Assembly: GCA_964403885.1 (NCBI GenBank)
Contig: CAYOHY010000006.1
Span: 8,457-72,456, forward strand
Direction of reading: 5' to 3'
DNA from: CAYOHY01 sp964403885
GTDB lineage: Bacteria; Actinomycetota; Coriobacteriia; Anaerosomatales; PHET01
Length of the DNA stretch: 64,000 nucleotides
The translations under genes were made by a program, and so were the position numbers. Shown piece after piece: positions 51,880-61,105 of this stretch. Numbering within the stretch: position 1 is the first letter of the stretch; every line of letters starts with the position of its first letter. The notes below the pieces were generated by a model. It had not been told where the DNA came from. It searched no databases and saw only the letters and a list, made by a program, of their open reading frames with translations.

Positions 51880-53316
51880 CTACGCCCGGCCGCGCTGTGT
51901 CACGTAGCGGACCCACGCGACGAACCCGCCCAGCACGCTCGCCGCGATCCTCGGGTTGCGCGAGATCCGCATGGCGTAGGCGGCTATGATGCGCGGTCGC
52001 AGATAGAACCGCCTGAATGCGGCGCGCTGTGCGTCCTGCAGGTCCTGTGCGGTCAGTCCGTCGGGGAGGTAGACCACGTTCCAATCTCCCATCTCGCGCC
52101 AGTCCACAACCAGGCGCTCGCCGCGCTCTGCTTCGACCCGGCGCGTGAGCTCGGTGCCCGGGTGGGGCGCCCAGATGGTCATGTGGAAGTCGTCGAGCGG
52201 CAGCTCGCACAGGAAGTCCACCGTGGCGGCGAGTGTCTCGGCTGTCTCGCCGGGGACGCCGATCATGAAGTAGCCGCGGTTCTCGATGCCTGCTTCATGA
52301 GTCGCCTGAAGTGTCTCGCGGATGCCGTTGAGGGTGGTGCCCTTGCACAGGCTGTCTAGAATCGCCTGAGAGCCGCTCTCGACGCCGTAGGAGACCTGCC
52401 AGCACCCGGCGGCGTGCATCGCTGCGAGCATCTCGGCATCGACCATGTCGACGCGCCCGGTGCAGGTCCAGATCACGCCCACCTTGCGTTCGACCATCAA
52501 GCGACAGAACTCGAGCATCCGTCGGCGCGACGCCACGAAGTTGTCATCGTGGAAGATGATCTCGCGAATGCCGTACTGATCTCGGAGCGTCTCGACCATT
52601 CGGATCAGGTACTCGGCGGAGTAGGTTCTCAGGCGGTGCCCCGACACCGTGCGGTCGCAGAAGGTGCACTTACCGGGGCAGCCGCGCGACGTCACAAGCG
52701 AAGACGCGGGAAGCCTGCGGTAGGAATGGGCCGCCGGTCGGTAGGTCGAAGCAAGATCCGGCAGCAGGTCCCATGCAGGGAAGGGGAGGTCGTCGAGCGC
52801 CGTGAAGACGGGGCGTTCGGGCGTGTGCGTGATCGTACCGTCGTGGCGACGCAGCGCAAGGCCTGCGATCGAGTCGAGCGCACGATCGCCCATGGCCGCC
52901 GCACACAGCTCCGGCAGCGTCTCATCCCCTTCGCCCACCGCGACCGCGTCCAGCCACGGAAACGCCTCAAGCGTCTCGTCGGGCGCCGCCGTGGCGTGGA
53001 CACCTCCCATCACCACAAGCGTCTCAGGCGAGCGCTCCTTCACGATGCGGGCGGTCTGCGCGGCCGAGTGGGCCGTCATCGTGACGGCGGTGAAGCCGAC
53101 CAGCGCAGGGGAGTGTGCCAGGATCGCCCCGGCAGCCTGTGCGGGAGAGAGGTGCAGTGCCTCTGCATCAACGATCGCGACGTCGTATCCGGCTTCGCGT
53201 GCGATGCCGGCGAGCAGGGCCACGCCGAGCGGCGGAAGATGGCTGCCGCCCTTGGCGAGCACGCCGTAGCGCTCCTCGGCCGAGGTGGGTGGGTTGACGA
53301 GTACGACCTGCGCCAT
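51880..53316 (-). CDS. B12-binding domain radical SAM protein, paralogue 2
   Basis: 478 residues. B12-binding-like domain (AQVVLVNPPTSAEERYG; VVMGGVHATAAPDETL, about 99-114), radical SAM core with CPGKCTFC (CX3CX2C) near 215, HDDNFVASRRRM, YGVESGSQAILDSL and IGVPGETAETLA. The C-terminal helices (RFYLRPRIIAAYAMRISRNPRIAASVLGG) match the end of the protein at 31499. It ends two bases before the GT2 gene region and probably shares its transcript. An unusual glycan or lipid modification is likely; the exact reaction is unknown. Confidence 0.88.
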   Translation of the reverse strand: MAQVVLVNPPTSAEERYGVLAKGGSHLPPLGVALLAGIAREAGYDVAIVDAEALHLSPAQAAGAILAHSPALVGFTAVTMTAHSAAQTARIVKERSPETLVVMGGVHATAAPDETLEAFPWLDAVAVGEGDETLPELCAAAMGDRALDSIAGLALRRHDGTITHTPERPVFTALDDLPFPAWDLLPDLASTYRPAAHSYRRLPASSLVTSRGCPGKCTFCDRTVSGHRLRTYSAEYLIRMVETLRDQYGIREIIFHDDNFVASRRRMLEFCRLMVERKVGVIWTCTGRVDMVDAEMLAAMHAAGCWQVSYGVESGSQAILDSLCKGTTLNGIRETLQATHEAGIENRGYFMIGVPGETAETLAATVDFLCELPLDDFHMTIWAPHPGTELTRRVEAERGERLVVDWREMGDWNVVYLPDGLTAQDLQDAQRAAFRRFYLRPRIIAAYAMRISRNPRIAASVLGGFVAWVRYVTQRGRA

Positions 53317-53317
53317 G

Positions 53318-54064
53318 CTATCGGTCCCGCTCCGCGCGCTCAGACCGCAGCGCTCGTGACAGTGCGAGGAGTTGGAACGTGCTGGTCACGAAGTCGGTGA
53401 TGTGCACCCGGGTGGGGTCGCCGGCGGCAGAGCTCACGGCGACGGGCAGCTCGATCACGCGCATCCCTCGACGGGTGGCACGCGCCAGCAGTTCCGCGTC
53501 GATCACCCAGCCGTCGCTCACAAGCATGCGTTCGCGCACCAGGGAGGCAGGGAACACCTTGAGCGGGCACCCGACATCTGTGACCCGTACGCCAAGCAGC
53601 GCCGAGGTCAGCCCCCGATAGAGTCGGGTCGCGAGTCGCCTGACCGGTCCGTCGGTGCGGCTCGTGCGAAAGCCCACCGCGATCGCCGAGGGATTGGCCC
53701 GCGCGATGTCGACCGCATCGGCGAGGGCCGTCAGCGGGATCTGCAGGTCCGCGTCGACGAAGCCGACGAGCTCGCCGCGCGCGGCCGCAAACCCGGCTCG
53801 CAGGGCGGCGCCCTTCCCTGATCGAGCAGGGGTTGAGATCGCCACGAGCCACGGGAATCGTACTGCCGCTTCTGCCACCAGCCGGCCGGTGGCGTCTCGG
53901 CTCCCGTCGTCGACCACGATCACTTCGAACGCGAGATCCGGGAGTGCGCCGAGCACCGACCCCAGCTGCTCGACGGTCGCAACGATCGATCGCTCCTCGT
54001 CGTGCGCCGGCACAACCACCGAGATCATCGGCGCGTGGGCGGTCATGTCAGATGCAGGACTCAT
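53318..54064 (-). CDS. GT2 polyprenyl-phosphate glycosyltransferase (DPM1-like)
   Basis: 248 residues, GT-A fold: ISVVVPAHDEERSIVATVEQL, nucleotide-binding VIVVDDGSRDATG, SGKGAALRAGF, the DXD-like FVDADLQIP, and VTDVGCPLKVF. These features match dolichyl/undecaprenyl-phosphate mannose or glucose synthases, which provide the lipid-linked donor for GT-C transferases such as that at 49932. No C-terminal membrane helices, as in soluble DPM1-like members. ATG 54064 is used; ATG 54040 (MTAHAP) is an alternative. It diverges from the NHL/Ig gene at 54193. Confidence 0.9.
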   Translation of the reverse strand: MSPASDMTAHAPMISVVVPAHDEERSIVATVEQLGSVLGALPDLAFEVIVVDDGSRDATGRLVAEAAVRFPWLVAISTPARSGKGAALRAGFAAARGELVGFVDADLQIPLTALADAVDIARANPSAIAVGFRTSRTDGPVRRLATRLYRGLTSALLGVRVTDVGCPLKVFPASLVRERMLVSDGWVIDAELLARATRRGMRVIELPVAVSSAAGDPTRVHITDFVTSTFQLLALSRALRSERAERDR

Positions 54065-54192
54065 CGCTTATGTGACGTCCATCGTCGAGGGGGTGGCGCG
54101 CATTGACTACAATAGCTGTCACCAGCCGAGGAGGCACCCTCCATGTGCCGATTGGTGAGTGGCGGGAGTCTGGCACGCCCCATGCACACGCT

Positions 54193-57100
54193 ATGGACGG
54201 GATGACGATGCGAATCACCAGAGCCTGGACGCTCGGGCGCGCCGCGCTGGTCGCGGTCGCGCTGCTTGGTGTTCTCGCGACCGGCCCGCAGGCGTTCGCA
54301 CTCGCCGGTGGCTACTTCGGGAGCGGTTCGTGGCCGGCGATGTCGCAGTCCCTTGCCGATCCGCGTGACGCGGTCCAGGCGATGGACGGCGAGATCTTCG
54401 TCGCCGATGCGGGCGGACGCCGCATCATCGTGCTCGCTTCCGACGGCACCTTCCTGCGAGCGTTCGACGGCAGCGACTCGCCGGACGCCGAGCTCGTCTC
54501 ACCCACCGGCATCGCCTTGGGCCCGGACGGTCGCGTCTACGTCGCCGACGAGGGTGACGACAAGGTCGTGGTGTTCGAGCGGGCCGGAACGTACGTGCGC
54601 TCCTGGGGATCGCGCGGAAGCGCCCCGGGTCAGCTGTGGGCCCCCTCAGACGTGGCGCTTGACTCGGCGGGCACGGTCTTCGTGTCGGACAGGAACAACG
54701 GCCGGGTCCAGGCGTTCACGGCCACCGGGTCGTTCATCCGTTCGTTTGGCACACCGGGATCGGGCACAACGCAACTTTCCGCACCGGTGTCGCTTTCGGT
54801 CGCGGGCACCGAGGTGTTCGTTGGGGACCAGGGCAACGGACGCGTGCAGGTCTTCAGCACCGCCGGCGCCCACCTGCGCTCGTGGGGCATCGTCGCGGGC
54901 ACCGCGACCTCGGCGACCCATTCGCGTTACGGCCTCATCACCGGCGTCACCGCCCTATCCGGCGGCAGCGTGTACGTGGTGGACGACGGCACGAGCCTCG
55001 ATGAGGAGCGAGCCTACGTCGAGCAGTGCGACACCTTCGGTAACGTCGTCACGCGCTTCGCGGGCCCCGGCGCGCTCCTGACGCCCCGGCAGGTCGCGGT
55101 TCTCGCTGATGGCACCGTGGTGGTCCCAGACGTCCCCGGCGGTGCCGCGACGCCCATGATCCGCCGCTTCTCGCCGCCCGACCCACTGTCCTCCTGGGCG
55201 TGGAACGGGTCGTCGGCTGCGGGTCTGTTCGCGTCGCCCGCCGGCGTCGCGGCCGCTTCTGATGGCAGCTTCTACGTGGCTGACACTGCGAACAACCGCG
55301 TGCAGCGTTTCGACGCGGCCGGCACATACGTCTCGACGTTCGCGACCGCCGGCGCTGCGGCACTCAGTGCTCCCGTCGGCGTCGCCGTTTCGGCCGATGG
55401 CTCCGAGGTCTACGTGACGAGTTCCGGCGCAGGGCTCGTCAAGGTCTACTCGGGCGCGGGCGCCTACCTCCGGACGCTGTGCGCTCCGGGTGCCGGCGCG
55501 GGACAGCTGGCGAACCCGTCGTCGATCGACGTGGGTGCCGACGGATCGCTCTACATCGCCAACACAGGCAATCACCGCATCGAGCGCGTCACCGCCGCGG
55601 GCGGCTATGTGGGCTCGTACGGTGACGCCTCGACCCTGAACGCGCCCGAGGGGGTCTCGGTCACGCCCACCGGCACCGTGTGGGTCGCGGACACGGGCAA
55701 CTCGCGCGTTCGCTCATTCAGTGCCACGGGTGCGCCGGGTCCCGTCATCGGTCAGTACGGCGATGTGCCGGGCAGCTTCATCAAGCCTGCGGCGATCTCG
55801 GTCGACCCGTCGGGAGACGTGGTCGTTGCGGACACCGTGAACGACCGCGTCCAGCGCGTCACCACCGGCGGAGCGTTCACCGCCATGATCGCTTCCGGCG
55901 GCGCGGGCTCGGGCGAAGTCCACGGTCCGCGCGGGGTGGATGTCGCCTCGGATGGATCGGTCTACATCGCCGATACGCAGAACCACCGGGTCGCTCGCGT
56001 GGGCTACGACGCCACGCCGCCGTCCACCACGGCCACGGGAACGTTCTCGACGTGGGTCAGCAAGCCGGTGACTGTGACGCTGGATGCTGTGGACGCCGGG
56101 TCGGGTGTGCGCGAGACCTGGTACCGCGTCGATGCGGGCACCGACACGCGATATGGGGCGCCGTTCTCGGTCTCTTCCAACGGCAAGTCGACCATCCGCT
56201 ACTGGTCGCTTGACCGCGTGGGCAATCGCGAGACGACCGGTGTGGTCCAGGTGTGGATCGACTCGATGCCGCCAACCGGCACGGTGAGTCTGGCCGGAGG
56301 CGCGTCCGTGATCGGCACGACCACCACCACGCTGGTGTCAAACGTCACCGATGCTGCGACCATGCGGGTCGATACCGGCTCCGGCTGGGGTCCCCGGGGC
56401 TCCTATGTGAGCAGCCGGACCATCACGCTGCCCGGCGAGGGGCTTCGCACCGTGAGGACGCAGTTCTTCGACACGCTCGACAACACCCTCACCGTCGACT
56501 CGCAGGTCACGGTGGACCTCACCGCTCCAACCTCGAGCATCGTCGGCATCCCGGAGTCCGGTGTGACCAGCTCGACCGTGTTCGTCAGCGTCGCCGCGAC
56601 CGATTCGGTGGCCGGCGTCGCCGCAACATACGTGAGCATCGACGGGGCTCCCGAGGAGCTCTATCTGGGCGGCACCCTGGCCGTGTCCGGCGAGGGCATG
56701 CATACCGTGAACGTCCGCTCGGTGGATGCAGTGGGCAACGCCGAGGAGCCCGTGGGTGCGGTGTTCGAGATCGACATGACCGCACCGTTTGGCGCCATGG
56801 CGCTCTCCGGCGGCGCGACCGTCGTCGGCGACCCGCTCGTGTCGCTTGAGCCGGGCGTGAGCGGCGCCGTAGAGATGCGCCTCGACTTTGGCGGCGGCTA
56901 CAGTGAGTGGGCGCCGTACCAGTCGCTCGTCGAGGGATCGCTTCCCGCGACGGAGGGCACGCACGTCATCCGGGGAGAGTTCCGTGACCCGGTGGGTAAC
57001 ATGCTCGCCCTCGAGTTGCCGGTCTCACTCGACCTGTCGGCTCCCGTCACCACGGCGCACGGCATCCCGGCGGCAGTGACCGGCGCAGACGTGGTCGTCA

Positions 57101-58113
57101 CGCTCGAGGCGACCGACACGTACGGTGCCGTCGCGACCACGATGATCTCGGTCGATGGTGCTGTGGCTACCGAGTACCTCGGCCCCGTGACCGTCAGCGC
57201 CGAGGGCACCCACACGGTCTCGTTCTACTCGGTGGACACGCTTGGTCACCAAGAGGCGACCACGACCGTGGGCTTCGAGATCCAATCGGGGGTCCCTGCG
57301 GGCACCGTCTCCCTCAACGGTGGGTCGCTCTACGCACGCAGTCTGAGCGTGAGCGTCGAATCATCGGTGACCGACGCCGCCACTATGGCGTTCGACACCG
57401 GCGGTGGTTTTGGCCCGTGGACGAGCTTCGCTCCCACCTCGACGCTCGTGCTGGACGGCGAGGGCCTGCATACCGTTGTCGCGGCATTCCGCTCCGCGCG
57501 CGGCAAGGTGACCACGATGACCGCCGACATCACGGTCGACATGACCGCACCGCGCGTCTCTCCGCTGACGGTCGCACTGACCGGCATCGAGTCGGTCGGT
57601 GGCGTTGACCGCTTCTCGGTGGTCGCGTCCTCCACGGCCAGCGACGCGAACGGTGTCGCCGGTTGGTCGTGGCGTATCGGCAGAGCTGTCCGCTCGTCGC
57701 AGCAGGTCGCCTCGCTGTCCTCGCTTGCGGCAGGGACGCAGCCGCTCTCGGTATGGGTCTCGGATCCGGCCGGTAACCGCGGCCAGGCGCGAGCCTTGCT
57801 CGCCCTGGGTGCTGGCACTGCGCCGTGGGCCGCCCCGCCGAGCAGGGGTGGCGGCTTCACCACGGTCCAATCGTCGCTGCCCGCAACGCCTGTCGCCGGC
57901 GTGCGCTACGGGATCGTCGCTTTGCAGCAGCAGCCCGATGGTGCGTGGGTCGCGCGATCGAGTGTGGTGCCCACGTACGCTCGCGGCACCGGCGGATGGG
58001 CGGCGCGCGCCCGCATGGCCCTGCCGCCCGGACAGTGGAGGTTCGTGCTTGTCACGACGGCGCGCCAGCGCGTGATCATGAGCCCGGCGTCGGCGCCCAT
58101 CGCGACTCCATAG
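54193..58113 (+). CDS. Large secreted NHL-propeller / multi-Ig protein
   Basis: 1,306 residues; start codon uncertain (54193, 54202 or 54208 all give the same signal peptide, ending ALAGG). NHL repeats from about 40 to 605 (IFVADAGGRRIIVL, VYVADEGDDKVVVF, VFVSDRNNGRVQAF, FYVADTANNRVQRF, VYIADTQNHRVARV). At least five Ig-like units follow from about 610 to 1,125. They repeat a pattern of TWYRVDAG or TMISVDGA, a YWSLDRVGN-type segment and a DAATMRVDTGSGWGP-type segment. The C-terminal domain of about 90 residues resembles the end of the protein at 28549. No wall anchor visible. It starts the chain leading to the O-antigen ligase/TPR fusion and the seven-heme cytochrome. Confidence 0.85.
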   Translation: MDGMTMRITRAWTLGRAALVAVALLGVLATGPQAFALAGGYFGSGSWPAMSQSLADPRDAVQAMDGEIFVADAGGRRIIVLASDGTFLRAFDGSDSPDAELVSPTGIALGPDGRVYVADEGDDKVVVFERAGTYVRSWGSRGSAPGQLWAPSDVALDSAGTVFVSDRNNGRVQAFTATGSFIRSFGTPGSGTTQLSAPVSLSVAGTEVFVGDQGNGRVQVFSTAGAHLRSWGIVAGTATSATHSRYGLITGVTALSGGSVYVVDDGTSLDEERAYVEQCDTFGNVVTRFAGPGALLTPRQVAVLADGTVVVPDVPGGAATPMIRRFSPPDPLSSWAWNGSSAAGLFASPAGVAAASDGSFYVADTANNRVQRFDAAGTYVSTFATAGAAALSAPVGVAVSADGSEVYVTSSGAGLVKVYSGAGAYLRTLCAPGAGAGQLANPSSIDVGADGSLYIANTGNHRIERVTAAGGYVGSYGDASTLNAPEGVSVTPTGTVWVADTGNSRVRSFSATGAPGPVIGQYGDVPGSFIKPAAISVDPSGDVVVADTVNDRVQRVTTGGAFTAMIASGGAGSGEVHGPRGVDVASDGSVYIADTQNHRVARVGYDATPPSTTATGTFSTWVSKPVTVTLDAVDAGSGVRETWYRVDAGTDTRYGAPFSVSSNGKSTIRYWSLDRVGNRETTGVVQVWIDSMPPTGTVSLAGGASVIGTTTTTLVSNVTDAATMRVDTGSGWGPRGSYVSSRTITLPGEGLRTVRTQFFDTLDNTLTVDSQVTVDLTAPTSSIVGIPESGVTSSTVFVSVAATDSVAGVAATYVSIDGAPEELYLGGTLAVSGEGMHTVNVRSVDAVGNAEEPVGAVFEIDMTAPFGAMALSGGATVVGDPLVSLEPGVSGAVEMRLDFGGGYSEWAPYQSLVEGSLPATEGTHVIRGEFRDPVGNMLALELPVSLDLSAPVTTAHGIPAAVTGADVVVTLEATDTYGAVATTMISVDGAVATEYLGPVTVSAEGTHTVSFYSVDTLGHQEATTTVGFEIQSGVPAGTVSLNGGSLYARSLSVSVESSVTDAATMAFDTGGGFGPWTSFAPTSTLVLDGEGLHTVVAAFRSARGKVTTMTADITVDMTAPRVSPLTVALTGIESVGGVDRFSVVASSTASDANGVAGWSWRIGRAVRSSQQVASLSSLAAGTQPLSVWVSDPAGNRGQARALLALGAGTAPWAAPPSRGGGFTTVQSSLPATPVAGVRYGIVALQQQPDGAWVARSSVVPTYARGTGGWAARARMALPPGQWRFVLVTTARQRVIMSPASAPIATP

Positions 58114-58225
58114 ACTCGTCATATCACCCAGCGCCTGTTTGCGGCACAATATGCCGAGCGGCCCGAGTGCCGCGCGAAAGCATGCCGAGAGGTGTGCGCC
58201 ATCAGATACGACAGGAGCCCGCTCG

Positions 58226-60340
58226 ATGGCGAAGCGCAAGAATGTGGATACCAAGCCGCGTGTGGCGGCCGACCCGGTGGAGAACTGGACGATCTTCCGT
58301 CACATCGCGTGGTGGTCACTGCTGACGATGGTGTTCGTCACGCCGATCATCATCTCCAACTGGACGTTTCTCGGCTTCCAGATGCCGATCAGCTATGACC
58401 AGTTCGACATCATCAAGGTCTTCTGTCAGCGGGTGTTCACCTTCATCGCGCTTGCGGCGTGGCTGTGGGACCTCATGCTGCGCGGAGGCAAGATCCGCCG
58501 CACGCCCGTGGACTGGCTGATCCTTGCCTTCCTCGCATGGGTGACGGTCTCCACCATCTTCTCGATCCACCCCGCAACCGCCTTCTTCGGCAAGTACCGC
58601 CGATTCGAGGGGCTCGCGTCCTTCATCAACTATGCGGTGATCTACTTCCTCGTGTTGCAGTTCGCCGACCGACCCTCACGCGTGCGCCGACTGGCGCAGA
58701 CGCTCTTCTGGTCGGGCATCCTCGTTGCGGGCTATGGAGTGCTCCAGAGCCTGGGCAAGGACTTCTTGCAGTGGGGCCAGCTGCCTTTCGAGCTCAACCG
58801 AGCGTTCTCGACCTACGGCAACCCTGACCTTCTCGGCGGGTTCCTTATGTTCTCGACGTTCATCTCGATCGGTCTGGCACTCGCCGAGCAGCGCCTGGTC
58901 TGGCGCGGTGTGTACTGGTTCGGATTCCTTCTCAACGCGTGGTGCGTGGTCGTCGCTTTCACGCGAAGCGCGTGGGTGGGTTTTGCGGCCGGCATGGTCA
59001 TCATGATCGCGCTCGCCGTGGTCCAGCGCACCGAGTGGAAGACCGAGGACTACGTCTTCGGCGGACTCACGGCTCTTGCGGCCGGCACGGTCATCTTCCG
59101 CAGCCTCTCGAGCCCCAACGTGGTCATGAACTTTGGGGCGCGCCTCAAGTCGATCTTCCAGTTCGGCGAGGGCAGCGCCAAGACCCGCTTCCAGATCTGG
59201 AGTGCGGCGATCGACGCCACCAAGGATCGACCGCTCTTCGGCTTCGGTCCGGACACGTTCCGCCTCGTGTTCCCCAAGTACAAGCCTGAGGCCTACGTGA
59301 AGGACGCCGGCTACCTGTCGGTGGCCGACAACGTGCACAACTACCCGTTCCAGCTGATGGCCGGTATCGGTGTCCCCGGAATGCTCATGCTCTACGGCAT
59401 CTTCGGCTGGGCCGCATGGCGCAGCGCGCCGCTCGTGTTCAACCGCGAGGGTGGCTCCAACCGCATGATCCTTGCGGGCTTCTGGACCGCATGCGCCGCC
59501 TACATCACGCACCTGTTCTTCGGCCTGTCGGTCACCGGCTCGTCGTTCCTGCTGTGGACCTGCATGGCCGTCGTGCTCGCGCCCACCGCCACCTTCGTCG
59601 AGATCAAGCGCCCTGTGAACTGGGGCATCCCGATCGCGGCGGTGGTCTCGGCGCTCGCTCTGGCCGGCATCGCGAACCAGGTCATCTTCATGCAGGCCGA
59701 CTACGCCTACCTGCAGTCGCGCGTCGGATATCAGGGTGCTGCGAGAACCGCGTGGGCGCAAAAGGCCGTCCAGCTCAACCCGTACAACGACATGTACCGT
59801 GCCGAGGTGGGGCTCGCCTATACCGATGAGTTCCTCAGCGCCATCCAGCAGATGAGCACCGGTCAGGGTGACCAGAACCAGCAGCTCAACACCGCGCAGG
59901 TGGCGTTCAAGGCCGCCGAGGCCTCGCTCAAGGACACGATCGCCTTCGTGCCGTCCGAGTACGACAACTACGTGTTCATCTCGAACCTCTACAACCTGGC
60001 GGGACAGATCTTCGGTCCTTCGTACTACGAGGAGTCGATCAAGTACGCCAACGAGGGCATCAAGGTCGAACCGTACGGGCCGGCCATCAGGTTCCAGCTC
60101 GCTCGCGCGCTGATCGAGACGAAGCGCACCGACGAGGCCATCAAGCAGCTCGCGTACGCCCACAAGATGGACCCCGCGTACTACGAGGTCACCAGCCAGC
60201 TCGCCCAGCTCTACGAGCAGAAGGGCGACATCGCGAGCGCCGTGCGCGTGCTCAAGGAGTCGAACGACTACCGTCCCGGCATGCCCGGTATCGCAGAGGC
60301 GCTTCAGCGCCTGGAGTCGAGCTCCACTACCGCTCCCTAG
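58226..60340 (+). CDS. O-antigen ligase-type membrane protein with TPR C-terminus, paralogue 2
   Basis: 704 residues. Start ATG 58226 has a GGAG site at nine bases. About 12 membrane segments cover residues 25-520. The Wzy/WaaL loop is LFGFGPDTFRLVFPKYKPE near 337, and YGNPDLLGGFLMFS near 198 matches the paralogue at 33155. TPR helices occupy about 560-700 (YEESIKYANEGIKVEPYGPAIRFQLARALIETKRTDEAIKQL). Such ligases transfer or polymerise undecaprenyl-linked glycan outside the membrane; the TPR part may recruit protein acceptors. It lies between the NHL/Ig gene and the TPR-NHL-cytochrome triplet. Confidence 0.87.
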   Translation: MAKRKNVDTKPRVAADPVENWTIFRHIAWWSLLTMVFVTPIIISNWTFLGFQMPISYDQFDIIKVFCQRVFTFIALAAWLWDLMLRGGKIRRTPVDWLILAFLAWVTVSTIFSIHPATAFFGKYRRFEGLASFINYAVIYFLVLQFADRPSRVRRLAQTLFWSGILVAGYGVLQSLGKDFLQWGQLPFELNRAFSTYGNPDLLGGFLMFSTFISIGLALAEQRLVWRGVYWFGFLLNAWCVVVAFTRSAWVGFAAGMVIMIALAVVQRTEWKTEDYVFGGLTALAAGTVIFRSLSSPNVVMNFGARLKSIFQFGEGSAKTRFQIWSAAIDATKDRPLFGFGPDTFRLVFPKYKPEAYVKDAGYLSVADNVHNYPFQLMAGIGVPGMLMLYGIFGWAAWRSAPLVFNREGGSNRMILAGFWTACAAYITHLFFGLSVTGSSFLLWTCMAVVLAPTATFVEIKRPVNWGIPIAAVVSALALAGIANQVIFMQADYAYLQSRVGYQGAARTAWAQKAVQLNPYNDMYRAEVGLAYTDEFLSAIQQMSTGQGDQNQQLNTAQVAFKAAEASLKDTIAFVPSEYDNYVFISNLYNLAGQIFGPSYYEESIKYANEGIKVEPYGPAIRFQLARALIETKRTDEAIKQLAYAHKMDPAYYEVTSQLAQLYEQKGDIASAVRVLKESNDYRPGMPGIAEALQRLESSSTTAP

Positions 60341-60353
60341 GCCCAGATTTGCG

Positions 60354-60408
60354 GCGGGGTCGTCGGCACCGAGGTTGCTATGTACAGCCTTGGCAACGAC
60401 GACCCCGC
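60354..60408 (+). terminator. Long hairpin between ligase and TPR gene
   Basis: GCGGGGTCGTCG (60354-60365) pairs perfectly with CGACGACCCCGC (60397-60408), with a further GTTGC/GCAAC inner stem. It begins 14 bases after the ligase stop and ends 26 bases before ATG 60434. No T-run follows, so it could be a terminator, an attenuator or an mRNA-stabilising element. Confidence 0.6.
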
Positions 60409-60433
60409 TTCAGTTCCCACGGAAAGACACCAC

Positions 60434-61105
60434 ATGACCGATACGGCCCATAGCGACAAAGGCACACCGCGCTCGGATGAGCAGTTCGTCCCGGCTTGGC
60501 TGGCGGCGCTCGTGCTGGTGCTCCTGCTCGCAGTGATGGGTGTCGGAGGATATGTCCTTCGCGGCGTCATCGCGGGCGACACGCGCCCCCAGTCGGTGCA
60601 GGCCACCCAGATCGCCAAGTGGAAGGCCGAGGTCGAGAAGGACCCATCGGACCTTGAGGCGCGGCTTCAGCTTGGGTACGCATACCAGCTCGACCGCAAG
60701 TTCGACCGTGCGCTCAAGGAGTACGGTGTCGTGCTGCGAGAGGACCCCAACAACACCGCCGCGTGGTACAACCGCGGCATCGTCTACCAGGAGCTGGGTC
60801 TCAACAAGCAGTCCGAGGACGCACTCTGGAAGGTCCTGAGCATCCAGCCCGATCACGTGCTCTCGGCCAAGGCGCTGGGAGAGTACTACGCCGCCAAGCA
60901 TCAGTATCGTTCGCTTCTCAGGGCCGTGCGTCCCGTGGTGGAGGTACACCCCGAGATGGCCGACCTGCAGTACCTGACGGCCGTCGCCTACGAGAAGACC
61001 GGCCACGAGGACTGGGCCATCGTTCGCTATCGGCTGGCGCTCAAGTACGCTCCCGACATGGTCGAGGCGAGCGACGCGCTGAAGCGGCTGGGTGAACGCC
61101 CGTGA
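60434..61105 (+). CDS. Membrane-anchored TPR protein, paralogue 2
   Basis: 223 residues. Start ATG 60434 follows GGAAAG and comes after the hairpin. A short cytoplasmic N-terminus (to about 20), a membrane segment (about 22-44, WLAALVLVLLLAVMGVGGYVL) and TPR repeats outside (DPSDLEARLQLGYAYQLDRKFDRALKEY; NTAAWYNRGIVYQELGLNKQSEDAL; EDWAIVRYRLALKYAPDMVEAS). The architecture equals that of the protein at 23577. The stop overlaps the next GTG start (GTGA), so it is co-translated with the NHL gene. Confidence 0.87.
   Translation: MTDTAHSDKGTPRSDEQFVPAWLAALVLVLLLAVMGVGGYVLRGVIAGDTRPQSVQATQIAKWKAEVEKDPSDLEARLQLGYAYQLDRKFDRALKEYGVVLREDPNNTAAWYNRGIVYQELGLNKQSEDALWKVLSIQPDHVLSAKALGEYYAAKHQYRSLLRAVRPVVEVHPEMADLQYLTAVAYEKTGHEDWAIVRYRLALKYAPDMVEASDALKRLGERP

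Noticed and set aside
54104..54112. TTGACT and TACAAT upstream of the NHL/Ig gene as a promoter
   Set aside because: The two hexamers overlap or adjoin; the 16-18 base spacing is missing.
58676..60163. 495-codon minus-strand frame opposite the ligase/TPR gene
   Set aside because: Shadow frame: charged low-complexity product, while the plus strand encodes a recognisable membrane protein.
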